Shown here piece by piece: positions 1 to 12,449 of a stretch of 64,000 nt of DNA (positions are counted from its first letter, which is position 1; each line of letters starts with the position of its first letter). The notes below the pieces were generated by a model. That model saw nothing but the letters and a program-made list of their open reading frames with translations, made no database searches and had not been told where the DNA came from. The stretch is taken from the NCBI GenBank assembly GCA_029747015.1, contig JAKOGI010000003.1:2753001-2817000 (forward strand), read 5' to 3'. This stretch comes from Carnegiea gigantea. Its lineage: Eukaryota; Streptophyta; Magnoliopsida; Caryophyllales; Cactaceae. The translations under genes and the position numbers were made by a program.

Positions 1-370
1 ATGGCTAGTGGTGGTTGTGGTGGTCAGAGATAGCCTCTGGCTGGTCGGAAAAAACCAGGAGAAGGCAACAGCAGCTTAGGGACAAAAGGGGGGTCATGGG
101 GTGGAGGGAGAAAGGAGAGAGAGATGTGTGAGTGATCTTTTACTAGGTTAAGAATGAAAGAAGCATTACTTGGCTAATTTATCCATCAAAAAGTGGCTTT
201 TTGTTAACCATGGTTAGATTTAAATCATGGTAATTAGTTAGATTATCAAGCAAGCTTGTTGGATTATGATAAACTTGTATGGTTTGGGGCCTGGGAAGGG
301 AAATAAACCGTATGCGATTAAATTTTCGTAACTCGAAATTAACTTTTTGCGAGGTTATAAAAATAATTGT

Positions 371-444
<74 letters not shown>

Positions 445-654
445 ATTCTTAAATTATAATTATTGAGACTTACTATCGATTCACCTGAAATTTTACAATA
501 ATTGAAACCCGAAATTCAAAGTGGGATCCAAAATTATAATTTGCTAAATAAATAAATTAGGTGTATTTGAATTAATAAACATGATTTAGTTAAATAAATA
601 ACCATGAAAATAAAGATGATTTAAATAAATATGGGTTAGGGTCGGGATATTACA
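1..654 (-). repeat. 3' LTR (truncated by window edge) of the LARD-like element
   Basis: Aligned base for base with 5276-5909, including the shared TAA microsatellite. On the minus strand it starts at 654 with TGTAATATCCCGACCC. Only about a fifth of the full LTR length lies in the window. Confidence 0.8.
373..442. repeat. (TAA)n microsatellite in left LTR
   Basis: About 23 uninterrupted TAA units. The paired LTR carries the same repeat at 5647-5701 with fewer units, so the repeat predates the insertion and has changed length since. Confidence 0.95.
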
Positions 655-656
655 GC

Positions 657-670
657 ATCCCCCTTAAAAG
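657..670 (-). promoter_or_regulatory. Polypurine tract of the LARD-like element
   Basis: On the minus strand this reads CTTTTAAGGGGGAT, a purine-rich run two bases from the LTR start at 654. That is the expected place for plus-strand DNA priming. Confidence 0.65.
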
Positions 671-2670
671 AGTTTTGTCCTTAAAACTTATGAATGTTGT
701 GAAAATATCCACTGATCTCACAAATAAATGTAGATATGTGGCTTTCATCTTTCTGGGTTTCCCCAAGTGGCTTTTGAGGATGTATGATTGCCCAAAGTAC
801 TTTTTGCCTCATCTAAAACTGTCAGCATTGTCTAACTCTTGTCGACATTGCCCGACATAACTCTTTTTTGGGCCTTGCCTCAGCTTAACATGTCCTTGAA
901 TTTCTTTCATAATACTTGCTTGGATTAACTCTACTCTTATATCCAATGCTACTTCTGGTTCGCTCCAATAAGGTCTGACATTACTTAAGATTATACTCTT
1001 ATCAAAATATTCTCATTTAGTGTTATCAAGGCATCACTTGTTCTCCCCTCATCCGACTAATCAGAAGTCTGCTCCAATTCCATATTAGACAATAAAATGA
1101 ATATCGTCAGGAATGAAAATGAGAGAATTGGTAGTCAAGTAAGTCATTAAGTCTAAAAGAAATAAACTATGAGATTAGAAAAGATTGATAAAAGAGGGAT
1201 TATCATGAGGTGGTTGAAATAAAATAACTGGAATGTTGAAATATAATGCCAAATGAATCATGATTTATAAATATGGATAATAAAGGATCCAATAGATAGT
1301 CAACCAAGGGAAAAGATGGCTCGATGACACTCGGGTTTAGCAAAAGCAAGATCACAAGATGGCAACTTTCTAACCTCAGTTGTCAAGTTAAGTGCACTAG
1401 ATATATGGGAAAAGCAATGTGCGATAATTAGATAGATAGATTGGATAAGTAAAATGCAATAGATATATAAATAGATTGGACAAGTTACATTGCAAACGTG
1501 CCTTTGCTCAGGTAAAGTCAATTTGAGCGCATCAATAGGATGGAATGGAGAATGCTGAAATTTATTGATGAGAACGTAAAATATAAGTGTGAGAATTGAA
1601 TTTAAAAGCAAGGAGAATAACTATATTATGAATTCAATACAAGTTACACGAGCGTATCATTATGAACAAATGAAATATCATGTATAGGGAGATTAAATAA
1701 TATTGGATACAATCAAATTGAAAAGATGAAACAAGCAGACAATTATAGGAACTATTACAAAAAAACATTCTTGCAAACGATAAGCTATCATTGGCATGGT
1801 CTAGATAACAATTGAAACCACTTAAATAAATGGCCTAGATAAAGAGATGTTATAGACCAAGTAAGTGTCAATAGCAAAGGAACAATGCCCCTGAATAATC
1901 CCAGGTAACTAGGGCCGAAATAGGCCATTATCAATGACTGGAAGTAATGGGGGCATTACGGGTGTAAGGTCTTAGTGACAAGAGCAGCCTCTTTCTATAC
2001 ATGACAATTAAATCTTACTCGTACCACCCAGACAGTGCCAAGTAGCACACCGCAAATTACTGAATTACCGTCACAAGATTCCCTACAGTAATTCCATCTC
2101 ATACTGATTCAACCCAGAGATAGACCAAGTTGAAAATGGCATTCCTGCAATAGGTTTTAAACATCACTGTACTCAATATCATGTATGTTAATACATCTCA
2201 ATGAAATTCTCAAATTCTGAAGCAAAACGGATAGAGTTCTACCTAAAAACTGGCTAAAATCCAGGCTTAAAGCCTTACAACAGGTACTTAACATAAAAAA
2301 TCACACTTCAATAGCTCAACGCCCACCCACCAGAGTTCAATAACTCAACAGGTCACACGCCCGGAGTGCATAATTGCAAAACATAAACAAATGAGAGAAA
2401 TGAAATATACAATACAACTCCCAGATGAATAAGAGCATGCCTTACTAACAGTCAGGTCACCCAAATGGTTCCACACTCCACTTTGCTAATGCTCGAATCT
2501 CAGGATATTACCAAATAATTGAATCACCAAAATGAAAATGTTTCTCCTTATATGCCCATACATATGAACTTATAGTCAGCAGCTCATTTAACTAGTCCAA
2601 CCTAACTCATACACACCTTGATAGCTAACTCATAAACACTTGATAGCTCATAATGGCCCTTAAAACCTTA

Positions 2671-2682
2671 GCTCTGATACCA
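2671..2682 (-). promoter_or_regulatory. Primer binding site, initiator tRNA-Met
   Basis: On the minus strand this reads TGGTATCAGAGC, the standard plant primer site complementary to the 3' end of initiator tRNA-Met. It sits four bases from the LTR end at 2687 and fixes the element's orientation. Confidence 0.85.
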
Positions 2683-2686
2683 AATC

Positions 2687-5645
2687 TGTAACGCCTCCAA
2701 AATACTAATGACATGATTTGCGGAAAACTACAGCGGAAGATTTAATAATAGAAGGCGCTACCGCCGTCCTGATAAGAAAAAATCTCACCGAAACCATTTA
2801 ATCTTCCAACTCATGTTCACAATCACAATATCTATTAAATTGAACCACTCCAAGACCAAAGTCCATAATAGTTCACTTCAATACAATCGGCTTAATCATA
2901 CCATGTGCTAACTCGCACTCCACACTCCATAAGTATATTGAATATAGACCCAACTTGACCATGAGGTCGATCCCAACATTCATGCTATACTGAATCCACT
3001 GTGAGTATCTGATGACTTCCAAACGGCTTGCTAAAAGGAGAAACATGTGATACTCCATCACCTAAAATGGAAAACATGAAAACAATTCAAAAATGTGAGC
3101 TAAAACTCAACACATGCATTCCTGTGTTATAAAATGAGCGTAGAAATACTGTTGATGAGTACCTACCTTTGCAATTTATTTAGTTCTCAATGACAATGAA
3201 AATGAAAGTAATATAAATTGAATTGCTTATTATTATGTGGATGTGAACCCCTTACAATGATATGATCTACACATAGATGTACACCTGCCAATCCGATCAA
3301 GACTTGGCCTGAAGCCGCATGGGTAAATGATGGGCTGACACCCTAGAGATGATAACTGACGGGGTCACAAGTTAAATGGCAAATCACTGTATCAACTGAT
3401 TCATTGATAAGCTCACTAAGAGTTGTAACTTGGTAAACATGTTTTGCTTTTTGAAGATACATGCAATGGACGTACCTTGAGTCTTTAAAAATATCATCTG
3501 ACTTGATAAATGTTAGCTATTTCATAAATATCATCTGACTTGATAAATATGTTCTGACTCGATAACACTTATGCATAACGAGGAATGATAACTAGGTCTC
3601 GACTCTGTTAAATCAGTAATGATCCTTACTCACATAATTGGGTAAGTAAAAGTATGTGTAATAGAAATTGATTAATTAAATGGTATACATAACTTTGGTA
3701 TTTCAATATAACTTCAAAACTGAATTAATGAAAGTAATTAAATCCGATATAAAGTAAATAAAAGTAAAATAGATCACAATGAGATAAATGAGATTACAAA
3801 GGAAAAGGCCTTGATGGTGAAAATAGACAAGTGGTTTTGGCTTTTTCTGAAATTGGTTGCTGATACAGATTTAAGACTTGCTGATGTATAGCTTGGTTTA
3901 AGATAACAGCAAGTACACTAGATTGTCTTGATAATTACATTTGATATATTCTGAATTGAGTAAGTAATAAAGGTTAAGGCCAAGAGAGATATATCTTGAT
4001 TTAAAATAATATAAACTGCAATAACTTGGTCTGATAAATATGGTTTCTGAGTCAAAAAAATTCTCTCTACTTCTCATATTTCATTCACCAATCCATGAAA
4101 TATAGTTTTTTCACTCCAAATCGATTATTGATCCGAGTGAAAGCTATTAAACTCCTCAAACCTCGTACTTTATTTGTAATATCAATGAGTGATTCAAAAC
4201 TCATAATTAAGCTCCCAAATTTTCTTCTTTTCTCTCATAAATCAAGCTGAAAACTCCAATAAAATTCATAAATATTCATTTTCCCCTTAAATAACTTTAC
4301 TTGGCTCAAAATACACAAAATGAGTGCATGATCAATCTCATTCAATCTTTATTATTGCTCTTCACACAATTACTCAAAATGCTTTCAAAAATCACCAAAT
4401 TCAAAATAGTCAATCAAAATTCATGAAATCTTATAAAAAATTCAAAACTAATATGGGAAATCTACAATAAAATTTTCAAAATTTTTCTTCAAGTATACGC
4501 TGCACAGAAATTGTAATAACAGCTCAATTTGCACCAAAGCAGGTCAGTTCATTTTAAAAAATCATAACTTTCACCCTTGACTTCAAATGGAGACCTAAAA
4601 CCCCAATATGAAAAGATTGAGAAGTCTCAAAAAACTTTCATTTATAACATGAAATATGATTCCCACAATAGGGTTTCCAAAATGGAGTTAGAATACAAGT
4701 GTATTAGTTTTGATTGAACCTGCACAGTTCTAGCAAAATGGCCATAACTTTTCCCACAAAACTCGAATTAAGGCAATTCAAAAGGAATTTGAAAGCTAAC
4801 GTAATGGCCTATCAACCCACTAAAATCATAATTTTTTAGTTAGCTGATCATTACCAGTTTAATCTCAAAGTTACCCCTATTTTCTGCCATTTCTAGCCCT
4901 CACTGTTTTTACTTTCTCTTCTTTTTTTCATATAAATCCTCATTTGAAATCATTTCAAATCACCCAAAACATCATCATAATAATTGATAAGACTAAATAT
5001 TACAAAATCATATACAAAATAATACAAATGCATCACTTGACTTAAGCTAACTTGATCATGACAAAACCCTAACCTTAACATGCTTCAAGCTCAACCCCAC
5101 CATGATCAATATCCCCAAAATCAATAAAATTTGCATGATAACATATACTTTGATTTCAAGAGCATGAATTATAACTAAAACAATCATAAAATCAAAAATA
5201 CATCAAGATCTAGTTAGGGTCTACTAACTTTGATGCTTGAAAAACAAGAGATGTATGTGGTGTGAGGTGTGGGGGATGGCTGGTGGTGGTTGTGGTGATT
5301 AAAGACAGCCCCTAGCTAGCCAGAAAACACCTAGAGAAGGCAGCAGTAGCTTGGGGGGAAAAGGGGGGCCGTGGGGTAGAGGGAGAAAGGTAAGAGAGAT
5401 GTGTAAATGATCTTTTACTTGGCTAAGAATGAAAGAAGCATTACTAGGCTAATTTTATCCATCAAAAAGTGGCTTTTTGTTAACCATAGTTAGATTTAAA
5501 TCATGATAATTAATTAGGTTATCATGCAAGCTTGTTGAATTATGATTGGCTTGTACGGTTTGGGGCATGGGAAAGGAAGTAAACTGTATGCGATTAAATT
5601 TTCATAACTCAAAATTAAATTTTTGTGAGGTTATAAAAATAATAG

Positions 5646-5704
<59 letters not shown>

Positions 5705-5909
5705 TCTTAAATTACAATTATCGAGGCCTACTATCGATTCACCTGAAATTTTACGGTAATTGATACCTGAAATGCAAAGTGGGACCAAAATTATAATTTG
5801 CTAAATAAATAAATTAGGTGTATTTGAATTAATAAACATGATTTGGTTAAATAAATAACCATGAAAATAAAGATAATTTAAATAAATATAGGTTAGGGTC
5901 GGCATAACA
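2687..5909 (-). repeat. 5' LTR (complete, 3.2 kb) of the LARD-like element
   Basis: Bounded on the minus strand by TGTTATGCC at 5909 and GGCGTTACA at 2687. The terminal 634 bp match the left copy. It holds a TAA microsatellite and only short chance open frames. The length is unusually great for a plant LTR. The five bases that follow (5910-5914, CATCA) are the candidate target duplication. Confidence 0.75.
5647..5701. repeat. (TAA)n microsatellite in right LTR
   Basis: About 18 TAA units at the position matching 373-442 of the other LTR. Confidence 0.95.
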
Positions 5910-5929
5910 CATCACCCCATGCTGTACCG

Positions 5930-6960
5930 CTTACTCAAATTTAAAGGTTAGTGATCTCAATGATTTTGCTAATGGGTGCTGGTGTAAGTCCCTGATCAAT
6001 AGCATATTCCTTCTGTGCGACGCTGAGCTAATTATAAAGATTCCTCTTTGTGAGTCTTGGCCCTCAGACAAACTCATATGGCACTACAGCATGAATGGTA
6101 TCTTCACCATCTGCTCGGCATACCACATGTTAATTGATGATAAGCTAAACAAGACGGCCTCACCATGCTTGTGCAATATTGATCTCTGGCGGGCCATCTG
6201 TAGCTCCAACATACCAACCCGTATCAATCTATTCAGTTGACGATCTTGTACCAGCATCCTACTGACGTCACTCAACATTTTAAAGAGGGTCCCGGGATTC
6301 TCCATGAGCTGTGGCACTTGTGGTCACATTGAGGAATCAGCTAGCCATGCCATCCTGGAGTGCCCCTTAGCCACTGGCATTTGGGCAGCCAGTGGTGTTG
6401 ACCAAGCCCTTTGGTCCTGGCGTTTCTATTGCCTTGCCGACTGCATTTCTGAGGCTGGTAAAAAACTGAGTGCAGATTCATTCGAAGAATTTCTTGTGGT
6501 CATGTGGGATGTTGGAACCCCCACAATCGTTTCATGTCCACAACTCCCGATCAGCATCCGGAAACACTTGGCAAATGGGCCATTGCCTATGTCCATAGTT
6601 TTTGGAATCAGCAAGCCGTTGACTCCCCACCTTCATCGATCTCCCATCCATCAACTTGGGCCCTACCGATGGCCAGATATGTCAAGCTGAACTTCGACGG
6701 TGGATACATTGGACACACCTTCTCGGGCTAGGACTTCACGGTGCGTGATCATGTGGGAAACATCTTACTAGCAGGTGTTAAGCATACGAGAGGAGCTACT
6801 GCTACAATCATTGAAGAGGCTCGACCTTGCCTCTATGCCCTGAAGTGCACCTATGACCATGGCTTCCGCAGTATCATCATTGAGGGAGACAACCTACAAC
6901 TAATCCAAATGCTCAAGTCAAGATCACCCACCGACAGCTTAATTAGTTTCTTTCTTAAAT
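5930..6960 (+). pseudogene. LINE (L1-type) ORF2 3' half: zinc-binding RT domain and RNase H, dead
   Basis: Read in frame with breaks, 5930-6300 gives the typical linker ahead of the plant LINE zinc domain (IWHYSMNGIFTICSAY, then DLWRAICSSNIPTRINLF). From 6304 comes a zinc-binding motif (SCGTCG, later H and ECP). From 6670 follows an RNase H-like domain with KLNFDGG, IIEEA and IEGDN, which supply the three acidic catalytic positions D, E, D. There is an in-frame stop after HTFSG near 6729 and at least one frameshift upstream, so no full protein can be made. The fragment starts abruptly at the border of the long-LTR element at 5909, which suggests that element landed inside this LINE. A-rich sequence around 7020-7080 may be what is left of the 3' tail. 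Confidence 0.8.
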
Positions 6961-7080
6961 ACGTTTTTACTTTCCTTGCAAACTTTGATTTCTACTCGCT
7001 GTCCTCCCCCCTTTTCTATCAAAAAAACTATGCATGCTTTCATTTGGGGAAAAAAAGAGAAAAAAACTATCACAAATGAA

Positions 7081-7413
7081 AACCCTTGAGCCGTATTTGA
7101 ATAATATTTTTTATGTGCATATTCATCATAGATTATGCAATGCTGAGTTAGCGTCGTGGACCTTCCTGCCATAGAATATGCAAGGGTGCAATGAACTAAA
7201 CTCGCCATCCAACCCTAAGAGTCTATTTCTTTTTCTTAGTAAATAAACATGTTGTAAGTAGCCCAAAAATCCTTACCAATCCTTACCATTCATCCCAAAA
7301 ATCTTAATCATTCTTGATTCTTAGTATTCCTTGCCAATTAGTCCTTTTTATCAATTTTATTTACCAATAAAAAGAACATGTCGTAATTAGCCTAATTTGT
7401 GTATTCATTAATC
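7081..7413. other. Intergenic stretch between LINE remnant and copia element
   Basis: AT-rich sequence without a coherent frame, RNA gene or repeat that I recognise. Confidence 0.5.
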
Positions 7414-7519
7414 TGTAATAGAGGATATGGACTTTTTTGTAAATTGACTGTATATTCGCTTCTATATAATGAGCGCCTGGCTCCCAGATTGAGGTAAGCA
7501 AAATACTCAAAATCTCACA
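7414..7519 (+). repeat. 5' LTR of copia element (106 bp)
   Basis: Direct repeat of 12450-12557. It contains the TATA-like block TTCTATATAATGAGC near 7460-7474, also kept in the other LTR, which probably served as the element's promoter. Confidence 0.9.
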
Positions 7520-7531
7520 TGGTATCATAGC
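7520..7531 (+). promoter_or_regulatory. Degraded primer binding site, initiator tRNA-Met
   Basis: TGGTATCATAGC differs by one base from the canonical TGGTATCAGAGC and directly follows the LTR end. Confidence 0.8.
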
Positions 7532-7559
7532 AAGTCTAATTCCTAATTTCTTTCCCTTA

Positions 7560-8100
7560 ATTAGTTTTTATTTTTTAAAAAATAAAATAAAATAAAAATT
7601 TTCCTTCTCCTTCCCTTACCTGCGTGAACCCTACTGCTTCTCTCAGCCCTAGCGCAGCAGCCATGGCCATTGGTAACAGCCCCTCCTCTCTGTCCGATGC
7701 TGGGTCCCCTCGTGTCGCCGCCGCCGACTGCTCCACCGTGACCATGCTGCCAGGGTTTTCGTCCAATTCCACCCGGGTTTGCATCCAATTCCCCTCCGCT
7801 CTCTGCCCAGACCACCGTCCTATCTCACCTCAGGTTAACCCTACCCGAGGTGCTGTTTGCCTCCTCCTCGGGGTCGTATCTTCTTGCTTCGCAGCCCCCC
7901 ACATGTGACCACTATCGCCCACTGTCCCCCATAGCCTGTTCATGCCACCGCCGGCGACATGGGTGTTGCCCTCTCACGCCCTTCCTTATGGTTTTGGTGT
8001 TTCTTCACCGACCACCATGGCGAGTGGTCTCGTAGGTGGTTAGATGGACCATATGTCCGGCTCTTCCTCCTGGGTTACCGCCCATTAACCTGAGTCTCTG
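7560..8100 (+). other. GC-rich leader of the copia element
   Basis: From about 7600 to 8080 the sequence turns clearly GC-rich (CCGCCGCCGACTGC, CACCGCCGGCGACATGG) inside an otherwise AT-rich element. Open frames of 60-94 codons run in several frames and on both strands, which is expected of GC-rich DNA with few stop codons. None resembles gag. It is either an untranslated leader or host sequence captured by the element. Confidence 0.5.
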
Positions 8101-8104
8101 GACA

Positions 8105-9225
8105 ATTAATATTAAAACTTTCGTCATCACAGTTCTTAAACGTGTTGATTATTTATTGTCCTGGAAGACTTAGTTCTTGTTGTTTCTTGTTATGCATCAA
8201 TTGCACGGGTTTATTGATGGCACAATCACTTAACCTGCATCTCGTCTTTTTCTGTCATCTGAACTACCACAGCTAAATCCGACATTCACTTTATGGATTT
8301 GCTTGGATCAGTTGATTCGTGCCTAACTGTTTGCTACTATTTCTAAAGACCATCTGACAGAAGTTCGAGACTTATAGAATTCTATAACAATCTGGCATTG
8401 TCTCGAATCTCGCTTTAGTTGTGCTAGCTGGCACGTGCTATGGATTTGAAGTGGCTCTTAATGAATCTTGAAAAGCCTGAGAATCAACTTATGGATGAGT
8501 TTCTTCGGGGTGTTAAAAACATTGCAGACTCTCTTGCTGCTATTCAGTCTGCTGTTTCTGACATGGATCTGACCCAATGTACTCTTAATGCTTTAGATTC
8601 TGACTATGATGGTTTTGTTGATACACTTACTCATATGTCTGGTGTCCTCACGTTTGATGATGTTAGGAACAAGTTGCTGGTTCATGAGCAACGTGTTCAC
8701 TTTTTGTGGCGACATAATACTGGGTCCTGGACTCATCCTGCCTTTGTCATCAGTCAGGTGTCCCAAGGTGAGGCTGCAACTCCTTTGTAGACCGGTGCAC
8801 CCAATTCAGGCCGTGGCAAGAATAATTGGAAGAATTGCAGCATGAATAATCGGAACAACAAGGGCAAAAACAACTCCAACAAGCAGACTTCTCAAATGAT
8901 CAACCATAATAGGGGTGTGCCTCCAGGTTCTGTTTTATGTAATTCGGACTTGTCATTGTTAAATATTCAATATATTTCTGCGTTGCGTACTAATTCTTTA
9001 CCTGTAGGTAATGAAACGTTTGAGGGGGTGTTGGGTTCTAGCCCTAACGTTATTTGTCATATTTGCCATTCACCTAGCCATACTGCCGCTGTATGTTCCA
9101 TTCACTATCAACCTCGCTCGACTAGCACTTTTCCTGTCATGGCTAGTTTTATGCCTACTGAGCCTAGTGAAACACTCTGGTATCCAAGACTCTACTGCGA
9201 TGTCCCACATGACTCCTGACGAAGG
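8105..9225 (+). pseudogene. copia gag and start of protease, broken
   Basis: 8105-8435 reads as gag N-terminus with several stops. 8440-8790 is open and matches the UBN2/copia gag middle (ENQLMDEFLRGVKNIADSL, LNALDSDYDGFV). At 9052-9093 the CX2CX4HX4C knuckle appears as CHICHSPSHTAAVC. At 9190-9223 the protease active-site region reads DSTAMSHMTPD in place of the usual DSGA..HMT. At least one frameshift separates the gag block from the knuckle and another the knuckle from the protease. Confidence 0.8.
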
Positions 9226-9279
9226 TTACTATCTTCTAAAGCCCCTTACTCAGGTTCTGCTCAGGTCAAAGTTGGTAAT

Positions 9280-10420
9280 GGTCAATTATTGCCTATTGCT
9301 AACACAGGAAAAACAAGCATTCAGACTCATCAAAGGCCGCTAACCCTGAACTCTGTCCTTTATGTTCCTCAACTCAATCATAATCTTTTTTCTGTGCATC
9401 GTTTGTGTCGTGAGAACAATTGTCATGTTCAGTTTTATGATTCTAATTTTTGTGTCAAGGACAACACTACAAGTGATGTCCTCCTACAGGGGCCTAGTCC
9501 TACTACCGACACTATTTATCCTGTAAACCTTAGGCATCTCCCCGAGCATGTTTTTGCGTTGGCTGTTTTGTATGATTCTAGCGACGTTTGGCATCAAAGA
9601 CCTGGTCGCTGTGGCATAGGAGTTTTAAATACTCTTAGGAAGAATAAAACTATTTCTGGTACTGCTTTTTCAAACAGTTGTGTTACTTGTCGTCTTGCTA
9701 AATCTGAATGGTTACATTTTGCTTTGGTTGATCATTGTTCTAAAACACCATTACATATTATACATTCTGATGTTTGGGAAGCTCCACGTGATTCTATTAA
9801 ATATTTTCAATATTATATAATCTTTGTGGATGATTTTTCACATTCACTTGGTTGTACCCTATGAAACGAAAAACTGAAGTTCTGTCAATTTTTGTTCAAT
9901 TTCAGAAATTGGTTGAGAATCAGTTCGATCAGAAAATTAAAATTCTTCAATGTGATGGTGGATTAGAATTTGATAATAATTCTCTTAAGAATCATTGTTT
10001 GCCATCGGGTATTCTTTTTTGAAAATCTTGTCTTGAAACTCAAGCCCAGATGGTGTTAGCTGAATGTAAGTATAAGCATATCTTGGAGATGGTTAGGACT
10101 TTCTTAATTCTATCTCTTGTTTTCTACCTATTAGGTAGAAGCGGCTTTTGTTGCTGTTTTTACCATTAATCGGTTACCTACATATGTTCTTGGTGACAAA
10201 TCTCCTTTTGAAAAGTTGTTTAACCGTATTCCTGACTACACTTTTTTACAGACCTTTGGTTGTGCTTGTTTTTCTAACATTTCAGCATCTTCATCTAACA
10301 AATTGCAACCACGGTCTGTTCATTGTGTTTTCCTGGGATATGCCAATCAATATAAAGGATAACGTTGTTATGATCCTACCACTGGAAAGATTTACATAAG
10401 TCGACATGTTCGCTTTCATG
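9280..10420 (+). pseudogene. copia GAG-pre-integrase and integrase, broken
   Basis: 9289-9864 is open and gives LNSVLYVPQLNHNLFSVHRL, the pre-integrase signature, then WHQRPGRCGIGVLNTL and a cysteine pair (CVTCRLAKS) of the zinc-binding HHCC region. HSDVWEAP and FVDDFS mark the first catalytic part of the integrase core. The remainder, 9860-10400, is split by frameshifts and in-frame stops (a TGA at 10020). The 10440-10806 stretch encodes a serine/proline-rich linker typical between copia integrase and reverse transcriptase. Confidence 0.8.
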
Positions 10421-10989
10421 AAAATGTTTTTCCCTTCCAACAGTTATCTTCTTCTCGTGTTCGTCCTTTGCCACATACTGATTATCTTATTAATGACATT
10501 CTCTCTCTTACGAACGTTGATTCATCGGTACATTTGTTGTCATCTCATGTAGCACAATCATCGTCCCCTTCTTCTGTGAACGTGTCTAGTGAGGATACCT
10601 CTCCCCTTATGGCTCCCTCACCTGGTTTGACCTCAACCATGCCCCATGCGTCTCCCTCCCCTCCTCAATCTCCCACTTTGGTGACCCCTCCCATAGACAT
10701 TTTAGCTCAGGTGTCGCCTATGGTATCCCCCTCTCCTATTCCTATAGTGTCCCATTCCCCCTCCCCTTCTCCCACCGTATCTTCCCTGATTATCAACTTG
10801 CCTTGATCTAGTGTATATGCTACTAATACTCATCCCATGCAAATGAGGTCAAAGTCTAGTATCTTAAAGCCCAAACACATTATGTCTCTTGCCACTGGGT
10901 CTCTGAGTCTGAACCTTCTTCCTTTAAGGAAGCTATATGTCATCCCAAGTGGAAAATGACCATGTTTGATGAGTTTGATGCTTTGATTT

Positions 10990-12448
10990 CTAATAATACC
11001 TAGAAACTTGTCCCACATACGGATGCTCAAAATTTGGTGGCAAGTAAGTGGGTCTTTAGAATAAAATACAATTTTGATGGGTCATTGAAACGTTATACAG
11101 CAAGGTTGGTTGCTGTAGGCAATCATCAGCAAACAGGTATTGACTATCATGACACCTTTGCTCCTGTTGTTCGTCCTGCCACTATTCGCCTTGTTCTATC
11201 CATTGATGTCACTTATAAATGGCCTATTCATCAGCTTGATGTTAAAATGCTGTTCTTCATGGCATTTTGACAACAGTTTACGTGCGACAACCTCCTGGTT
11301 TCACTGATCCTCCTTTTCTTTCTCATGTGTGCCATCTCAAAAAGGCTATCTATGGCCTAAAACAAGCTCCACGTGCTTGGTTTCATCACTTTAATAGTTT
11401 TTTGCTCACACATGGATTCTCTTGTCGCCAGTTGGATCCCTCCATGTTTACCTTTCACCACGCGTTTCACATTCTTATTCTTTTTCTCCTTGTTGATGAT
11501 ATCATTCTGATTGGCAGTTCTGTGTCTCTTCTATTCTCCTTTATCTCCACACTTTCTCAGCACTTTGCTATGAAGGATTTGGGAGATCTTCACTATATTT
11601 TGGGAGTGCAGGTCATTCGTTCTTCTTTGGGATTGTTTTTGTCTCAACACAAATGCACATTTGACCTTCTTCTCGAATTTTATCTTCATACATGCAAACT
11701 TGTTCGCATTCCTATAGTTGCTAGGACCGCTCTCACCCTCTCAGACAGTGAATTACTTGCAGATCCCACAGAGTACCGTAGCATGGTAGGTGCGTTGTAA
11801 TACTTAACCATGACTCGTCTTGACATTGCATATGCAGTTCATGTTGTTTCCTAGTTTATACATGCCCCCTATACTACTCATTTTTTTACTGTAAAGTGTA
11901 TTTTCAAATACTTACAGGGTACCTTAACTGATGGACTACACATTCGACCTGCTGCATCTCTTTCTCTCCTTATTGCATACTCTGATGCAGATTAGGCTGG
12001 CTGCAAGGACACAGATCGTTCTACTACAGGTTATGCTATTTTCTTTGGACCCAATCTTATTGCTTAGCGCCCTAAGAAACAACCTACGGTCTCTAAATCA
12101 CCTACTGAAGCTAAGTACAGAGCTGTTGCCTACACCATTGCTGAAACCATTTGGATTCAGAAGCTTCTTGTTGACAATGGGATTGTGCTCTCTACTCTGA
12201 CTCTTGTGATGTGTGACAACATCAGTGTCACATATCTCACTACTAATTCCAGTCATCATGATCACTCCAAACATATTGTTGTGGATTACCACTTTGTTCG
12301 TGAGTGTGTAGCTGATGGTGATGTTGTAGTATGTTATATTCCCACTCAGTTTCAATTAGCTGATATTTTTACCAAAGGGTTGTCTTCTAGGCAGTTTATT
12401 TTTAAAGTCCAATTTGTCTATTCGTTCCCCTCTATACAGATTAAGGGA
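10990..12448 (+). pseudogene. copia reverse transcriptase and RNase H, broken
   Basis: From 11034 the frame reads VASKWVFRIKYNFDGSLKRY, TARLVAVGNHQQTGIDYHDT, FAPVVRPATIR, the standard copia RT start. A frameshift near 11265 leads to KKAIYGLKQAPRAWF and LLVDDIILIG, which keeps the two catalytic aspartates of the YVDD box as LVDD. DLGDLHYILGVQV and EYRSMVGAL follow. Then come an in-frame stop and frame changes near 11800-12000, and RNase H parts ending DIFTKGLSSRQF just before the right LTR. Without its breaks it is colinear with known copia polyproteins. Confidence 0.85.
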
Positions 12449-12449
12449 G

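Larger units (their letters stand above)
655..2686 (-). other. Non-coding internal region of the LARD-like element
   Basis: This lies between the two LTRs. It begins (minus strand) with the tRNA-Met primer binding site and ends with a polypurine tract. The short open frames in it (up to 103 codons) show no retroelement motif and I take them as chance. No internal gene was recognised. Confidence 0.7.
1..5909 (-). mobile_element. Non-autonomous long-LTR retrotransposon (LARD-like), minus strand, left end cut by window
   Basis: Positions 1-654 and 5276-5909 are direct repeats; over a 120-base sample (121-240 against its partner) I count about nine differences, mostly transitions. Orientation is minus. 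Just left of the right-hand LTR, 2671-2682 is the complement of the initiator-Met tRNA binding site TGGTATCAGAGC. Just right of the left-hand LTR, 657-670 is the complement of a purine-rich tract. Both LTRs begin TGT and end ACA on the minus strand. The right LTR is 3223 bp and the internal region only 2032 bp. I find no gag, protease, integrase or reverse transcriptase frame, so the element must have used enzymes of another retrotransposon. LTRs longer than the interior, and a non-coding interior, fit the LARD class. The target duplication cannot be tested because the left end lies outside the window. Confidence 0.8.

Noticed and set aside
1300..1611. 103-codon minus-strand frame
   Set aside because: It lies in the non-coding interior of the long-LTR element, has no recognisable motif and no codon or domain support.
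7561..8035. Overlapping open frames on both strands in the GC-rich copia leader
   Set aside because: Several frames on both strands are open at once, as expected from GC-rich sequence poor in stop codons. None resembles a known protein.
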